DNA from: Roseovarius sp. UBA6217
GTDB taxonomy: Bacteria; Pseudomonadota; Alphaproteobacteria; Rhodobacterales; Rhodobacteraceae
Direction of reading: 5' to 3'
Length of the DNA stretch: 9,006 nt
Assembly (NCBI GenBank): GCA_002421985.1
Contig: DISF01000018.1
Span: 93,021-102,026, forward strand
Shown here: piece by piece, positions 6,191 through 9,006 of the stretch
Layout of the letters: the number at the start of each line of letters is the position of its first letter
Position numbering within the stretch: position 1 is the first letter of the stretch
Notes under the pieces: generated by a model
The model's database searches: none
What the model was told of the DNA's origin: nothing
What the model saw: the letters and a program-made list of their open reading frames with translations, nothing else
Program-made: the position numbers and the translations under genes

Positions 6191-6952
6191 ATGCCCCACA
6201 AGATCGCCTTTGTCGCCAGCGACGTGCCCAGCGCCCAGACCGCGCGCGCGGCCCTCGTTGCCCGCTTCGGCACCACGCCCGAGGCACAGGCCGATGTGAT
6301 CGTGGCGCTTGGCGGCGACGGGTTCATGCTGCACACGTTGCACCGCACACAAGCGCTCGACACGCCGGTTTACGGCATGAATCGCGGCACGGTCGGGTTT
6401 TTGATGAACGATTACAGCGACACCGACCTGCCCGAGCGCCTTGCGCGCGCCGAGGAAGAGATCATCAACCCGCTGGCCATGCGCGCCGAGGCCAATGACG
6501 GCACCATCCACGAGGCGCTCGCCATCAACGAGGTGTCGCTGTTGCGCGCAGGCCCGCAGGCGGCCAAGCTGCGGATCGCCATCGACGGGCGGTTGCGGCT
6601 GGAGGAATTGATCTGCGACGGGGCGCTTGTCTCCACGCCCGCAGGCTCCACCGCCTACAACTATTCCGCCCACGGGCCGATCCTGCCCATCGGCTCGGAT
6701 GTGCTTGCGCTCACCGCCGTTGCCGCCTTCCGTCCCCGGCGCTGGCGCGGCGCGCTCTTGCCCAAGACGGCCTGCGTGCGCTTTGACGTGATCGAGCCGG
6801 ACAAGCGCCCGGTGATGGCCGATGCCGACAGCCGCTGGGTGGAAAGCGTGAACTGGGTCGAAATCCGCTCGCGCACCGACATCGCGCACCGCATCCTGTT
6901 CGATCCCGGCCACGGGCTGGAAGAGCGGCTATTGAGCGAGCAGTTTACATAA
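6191..6952 (+). CDS. nadK: NAD kinase
   Basis: 253 residues, the usual short alphaproteobacterial length. It phosphorylates NAD to NADP using ATP or polyphosphate in the cytoplasm. The start MPHKIAFVASDVPSAQTARA at 6191 has GAGG at 6179-6182 in front. Visible motifs: GGDG at 41-44 (nucleotide-binding/catalytic), YGMNRGTVGFLMN at 61-73, the NE motif N113-E114, DGALVSTPAGSTAYN at 143-157 (NAD-binding and Gly-rich core), and FRPRRWRGALLP around 180. It diverges from glyA and is followed by a 304-bp non-coding stretch, so it is probably monocistronic. Nothing is missing. An in-frame extension upstream to 5840 overlaps glyA antisense and is not real. Confidence 0.96.
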   Translation: MPHKIAFVASDVPSAQTARAALVARFGTTPEAQADVIVALGGDGFMLHTLHRTQALDTPVYGMNRGTVGFLMNDYSDTDLPERLARAEEEIINPLAMRAEANDGTIHEALAINEVSLLRAGPQAAKLRIAIDGRLRLEELICDGALVSTPAGSTAYNYSAHGPILPIGSDVLALTAVAAFRPRRWRGALLPKTACVRFDVIEPDKRPVMADADSRWVESVNWVEIRSRTDIAHRILFDPGHGLEERLLSEQFT

Positions 6953-6971
6953 AGCGATCTGAGAAGCCCGG

Positions 6972-6980
6972 TTATCCACA
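6972..6980 (+). promoter_or_regulatory. DnaA-box-like sequence
   Basis: TTATCCACA is an exact match to the consensus TTATNCACA. Only one perfect copy is seen; TTCCACA a few bases on is a poor partial match. There is no AT-rich unwinding region, dnaA, dnaN or iteron array, so this is not evidence for an origin. Confidence 0.3.
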
Positions 6981-7104
6981 TATTTCGCCGCTGGATTCCA
7001 CAAAACCGATCAGTAATGACCAGGCCGCGCAAAAGACAGCCCGGCCTCGTGGTCGTGCCCATGATCCGTGAACGCTGGCCCCTTTGGGCCGGGGGCGATC
7101 CGTC

Positions 7105-7128
7105 GGCATGGCGGTCAGCGGGCATGGC
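7105..7128 (+). repeat. Two direct copies of GGCATGGC, 16 bp apart
   Basis: GGCATGGC occurs at 7105-7112 and 7121-7128, start to start 16 bp. A partial GGGCAT follows at 7132. They lie about 50-70 bp upstream of the predicted -35 element, a common place for activator sites, but may be chance in GC-rich DNA. Confidence 0.35.
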
Positions 7129-7148
7129 ACTGGGCATAAAAGCGCCGA

Positions 7149-7163
7149 TGTTATCCGATAACA
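7149..7163. promoter_or_regulatory. Perfect 15-bp palindrome, putative operator
   Basis: TGTTATC C GATAACA is a perfect inverted repeat around one central base and stands out as AT-rich in GC-rich DNA. It ends 11 bp before the predicted -35 element of the small gene. The form (7-bp half sites) is typical of dimeric regulators such as GntR- or LacI-type proteins, but I cannot assign a family. Confidence 0.6.
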
Positions 7164-7174
7164 CCGCTGCGTTA

Positions 7175-7204
7175 TTGCCTGTTTTGCCGCGCCGGGCGCA
7201 TTAT
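7175..7204 (+). promoter_or_regulatory. Candidate sigma70-type promoter for the small gene
   Basis: TTGCCT (-35) and CATTAT (-10, 7199-7204) are separated by 18 bp. Transcription would begin near 7211, at the leader hairpin. The ATG at 7203 falls inside the -10 element, which supports the downstream start at 7257. Confidence 0.45.
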
Positions 7205-7208
7205 GACG

Positions 7209-7229
7209 ACACCTGCACCACGCAGGTGT
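7209..7229 (+). other. Hairpin in the predicted 5' leader
   Basis: ACACCTGC and GCAGGTGT form a perfect 8-bp stem around an ACCAC loop. It sits at the predicted transcript start, 27 nt before the start codon, where it could stabilise the mRNA or be bound by a regulator. No Shine-Dalgarno sequence is sequestered. Confidence 0.45.
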
Positions 7230-7256
7230 GCCACAGGACGAAAAGGACGCAAGGTC

Positions 7257-7421
7257 ATGCGGGTAATGAACGCCATCAGGATAGTTCTTCTCGGGAGCCT
7301 GATTGTCGCGGGGGTCAGTCTTTATCCGGAACGGGAGTCAAACGCCCCCGATCCGGCATCGGTAACAAGTCTCGTCCCCGCCCCCGTGACGGTAACAATC
7401 CTGACCGCGCGCCAGTCCTGA
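7257..7421 (+). CDS. Small single-pass membrane or secreted peptide, unknown
   Basis: 54 residues from ATG 7257, starting MRVMNAIRIVLLGSLIVAGV. I chose this start over the in-frame ATG at 7203 because AAAAGGA (7241-7247) lies 9 nt upstream of it and the earlier ATG overlaps the likely promoter. A basic N-terminus (two Arg) and one hydrophobic helix, residues 8-22, suggest inner-membrane anchoring with the tail outside, or an uncleaved signal. The tail has Pro, Thr and Val-rich stretches (LVPAPVTVTILTARQS) and no Cys. I do not recognise a family. It has its own promoter, operator-like palindrome, leader hairpin and downstream hairpin, which together favour a real, regulated gene. It converges on prpE. 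Confidence 0.55.
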   Translation: MRVMNAIRIVLLGSLIVAGVSLYPERESNAPDPASVTSLVPAPVTVTILTARQS

Positions 7422-7460
7422 GGCTCGGCTCTCTTCCTGCCCGGCGCGCCGTGCGAGCCA

Positions 7461-7488
7461 CCCCCGCGCAGGTCATCCTGCGCGGGGG
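7461..7488. terminator. Perfect 12-bp hairpin between convergent genes
   Basis: CCCCCGCGCAGG, loop TCAT, CCTGCGCGGGGG. It starts 7 nt past the prpE stop (reverse strand) and about 40 nt past the small-gene stop. Neither side has a T tract, so it is probably a bidirectional, T-less terminator or mRNA-end structure, as is common in high-GC genomes. Confidence 0.75.
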
Positions 7489-7495
7489 CATGTCG

Positions 7496-9006
7496 TCAAT
7501 CCTTCGCCAGGCCAATGCCTTGCAGGGCGATCTTGATCTCGTCGAGGATCGCGGGATCGTCGATGGTGGCGGGCATCTTGAAGTCCTGCCCGTCGGCGAT
7601 GCGCACCATGATCGCGCGCAGGATTTTCCCCGAGCGTGTCTTGGGCAGCCGGTCCACCACGACCGCGAGCTTGAACGCCGCCACCGGGCCGATCTGGTCG
7701 CGCACCAGCTTGACGCATTCGCGCGCGATCTCGTCATGGGGGCGGTTGACGCCCTTGGTGAGACACAAGAACCCCACCGGGACCTGCCCCTTGAGCGTAT
7801 CCGCCGCGCCGATCACGGCGCATTCCGCCACGTCGGGATGGCTGGCCAGAACCTCCTCCATCGCGCCGGTGCTCAGACGGTGACCGGCCACGTTGATCAC
7901 GTCATCGGTGCGCGCCATGATCCACAGATAGCCATCCTCGTCCTTCATGCCCGCATCGCCCGTCTCGTAATAGCCGGGGAAGGTGTCGAGATAGGATTTG
8001 CGATAGCGCGCCTCGGCATTCCACAGCGTCGGCAGCGTGCCCGGCGGCAGCGGCAGCTTGATGGCGATCGCGCCCAGCGTGCCGGGGGCCACCTCGTGCC
8101 CGCCCTCGTCGAGGATGCGCACATCATAGCCGGGCATCGCCACCGTGGGAGAGCCGACCTTGACGGGCAGCGCCTCACACCCCGCCGGGTTTCCGGCGAT
8201 GGTCCAGCCGGTTTCGGTCTGCCACCAATGGTCATAGACCGGCACGCCCATCTTGTTGGTGGCCCAGTTGATCGTATCCGGGTCCGCCCGCTCGCCCGCG
8301 AGATAGAGCGCGCGCAGGCAGGAAATATCGTGTTTCGCCAGTTCCTTCGCCTCCGGGTCGTCGCGCTTGATCGCGCGCAGGGCCGTGGGGGCGGTGAAGA
8401 AGCTGCGCACCTTGTGCTCGGCAATCACCCGCCAGAACGTGCCCGCATCGGGCGTGCCCACGGGCTTGCCCTCGAACACAACCGTGGTGTTGCCGTGGAT
8501 CAGCGGCCCGTAGCAGATATAGCTGTGGCCCACGACCCAGCCGACATCGGAGGCGGCCCAGAACACCTCTCCGGGGTTGACATTGTAGATGTTCTTCATC
8601 GTCCAGTTGAGCGCCACCAGATGGCCCCCGGTATGGCGCACCACGCCCTTGGGCGCGCCGGTGGTGCCGGAGGTATAGAGGATATAGGCCGGGTGATTGC
8701 CCTCGACCGGGACACATTCGGCGGGCTCGACCCCGTATTGAAAGGCATGCCAGTCGAAATCACGCCCCTCGATGAGCTTTGCCACCTCTTCCTCGCGCTG
8801 GAAGATCACGCAGAATTCGGGCTTGTGCGCGGCCTGCTCGATGGCCCCGTCAAGCAGCGGCTTGTAATGCACCACGCGCCCCGGCTCGATCCCGCAGGAG
8901 GCAGCGATGATCGCCTTGGGCGCGCAATCGTCGATCCGCACCGCCAGCTCGTGCGCGGCAAAGCCGCCGAACACGACCGAGTGCACCGCGCCGATGCGCG
9001 CGCAGG
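7496..9006 (-). CDS. prpE: Propionyl-CoA synthetase (partial, N-terminus outside window)
   Basis: 503 residues are visible of a family that is usually about 630 long; the frame is open through the right edge (CARIGAVHSVVFGGF), so the start is not here. It is an acyl-adenylate-forming enzyme making propionyl-CoA from propionate, ATP and CoA, feeding the methylmalonyl-CoA or methylcitrate route. Visible motifs, by visible residue: YTSGTTGAPKG near 110-120 (phosphate-binding loop), VYDHWWQTETGW in the middle, YETGD then GYLWIMARTDDVINVAGHRL (hinge and A8 region), and PKTRSGKILR with the catalytic Lys 42 residues before the C-terminal residue. The overall pattern (DVGWVVGHSYICYGPL, HGNTTVVFEGKPVGTPDAG) fits PrpE better than acetyl-CoA synthetase, though the two are close. 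A perfect hairpin lies just past the stop. The visible part is intact. Confidence 0.93.
   Translation of the reverse strand, partial: CARIGAVHSVVFGGFAAHELAVRIDDCAPKAIIAASCGIEPGRVVHYKPLLDGAIEQAAHKPEFCVIFQREEEVAKLIEGRDFDWHAFQYGVEPAECVPVEGNHPAYILYTSGTTGAPKGVVRHTGGHLVALNWTMKNIYNVNPGEVFWAASDVGWVVGHSYICYGPLIHGNTTVVFEGKPVGTPDAGTFWRVIAEHKVRSFFTAPTALRAIKRDDPEAKELAKHDISCLRALYLAGERADPDTINWATNKMGVPVYDHWWQTETGWTIAGNPAGCEALPVKVGSPTVAMPGYDVRILDEGGHEVAPGTLGAIAIKLPLPPGTLPTLWNAEARYRKSYLDTFPGYYETGDAGMKDEDGYLWIMARTDDVINVAGHRLSTGAMEEVLASHPDVAECAVIGAADTLKGQVPVGFLCLTKGVNRPHDEIARECVKLVRDQIGPVAAFKLAVVVDRLPKTRSGKILRAIMVRIADGQDFKMPATIDDPAILDEIKIALQGIGLAKD

Larger units (their letters stand above)
6953..7256. other. Intergenic stretch between nadK and a small membrane-protein gene
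   Basis: About 300 bp without a convincing gene. In order it holds a perfect DnaA-box word (6972-6980), a weak 5-bp hairpin GGCCC-CTTT-GGGCC at 7077-7090 that might end nadK transcription, two GGCATGGC copies (7105-7112, 7121-7128), a 15-bp palindrome (7149-7163), a plausible promoter (7175-7204) and an 8-bp hairpin in the predicted leader (7209-7229). The right third looks regulatory. Confidence 0.6.

Noticed and set aside
4381..6498. 705-residue forward ORF across glyA
   Set aside because: Antisense of glyA, then out of frame in nadK. It has the Arg/Gly/His composition of a complementary-strand frame in high-GC DNA.
6071..6913. 280-residue reverse ORF opposite nadK
   Set aside because: Antisense of an intact NAD kinase; no recognisable protein features.
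6972..6980. A replication origin suggested by the DnaA box
   Set aside because: One box only, with no clustered boxes, AT-rich region or replication genes; a 9-mer match can occur by chance.
7315..7737. Arg/Ser-rich reverse ORF overlapping the prpE 3' end
   Set aside because: It is the wrong frame of prpE extended through the terminator hairpin and the small gene.

Overview
The window is high-GC DNA (G/C-rich third codon positions, abundant GCGC words) from an alphaproteobacterium, most likely a Rhodobacterales/Roseobacter-type bacterium. The basis is the style of the GlyA, NAD kinase and PrpE proteins, the DUF6494-Mrp gene pair and the IS5/IS427-like element. This placement is by recognition, not by alignment.

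Layout. At 1-111 a reverse-strand reading frame of unknown identity runs off the left edge. It is cut by an internally deleted IS5-family element (about 112-695). Directly right of the element is the headless, frameshifted remnant of a multi-cluster 4Fe-4S protein (699-1668, +). Converging on it is a short secreted protein (1662-2132, -) whose start resembles a tungstate-binding TupA protein and whose end resembles a cytochrome c tail. A tightly packed + strand operon follows: DUF6494 protein, Mrp/ApbC ATPase, a biotin/lipoate-ligase-like gene frameshifted in a C10 tract, and a DUF6505-like gene that is both frameshifted and severely shortened. The spacing is 1 nt, then two ATGA overlaps.

From memory, this gene set accompanies molybdenum/tungsten formate dehydrogenase in Alphaproteobacteria, where it probably serves maturation. 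Here no dehydrogenase subunit is visible. The IS transposase, 4Fe-4S protein, ligase and DUF6505 gene are all broken, and the TupA-like gene looks like a deletion chimera. Only DUF6494 and Mrp look whole. I read the first 4.3 kb as a formate-dehydrogenase accessory locus in decay, with an IS-associated rearrangement at its left border. Sequencing error is a live alternative only for the two homopolymer frameshifts.

The right half is ordinary housekeeping: glyA (-), diverging from nadK (+). Then comes a 304-bp intergenic stretch with a 15-bp palindrome just upstream of a plausible promoter, a 54-residue membrane peptide gene, a perfect 12-bp hairpin between convergent genes, and prpE (-), cut by the right edge. 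No tRNA, rRNA, CRISPR array or prophage genes are visible.
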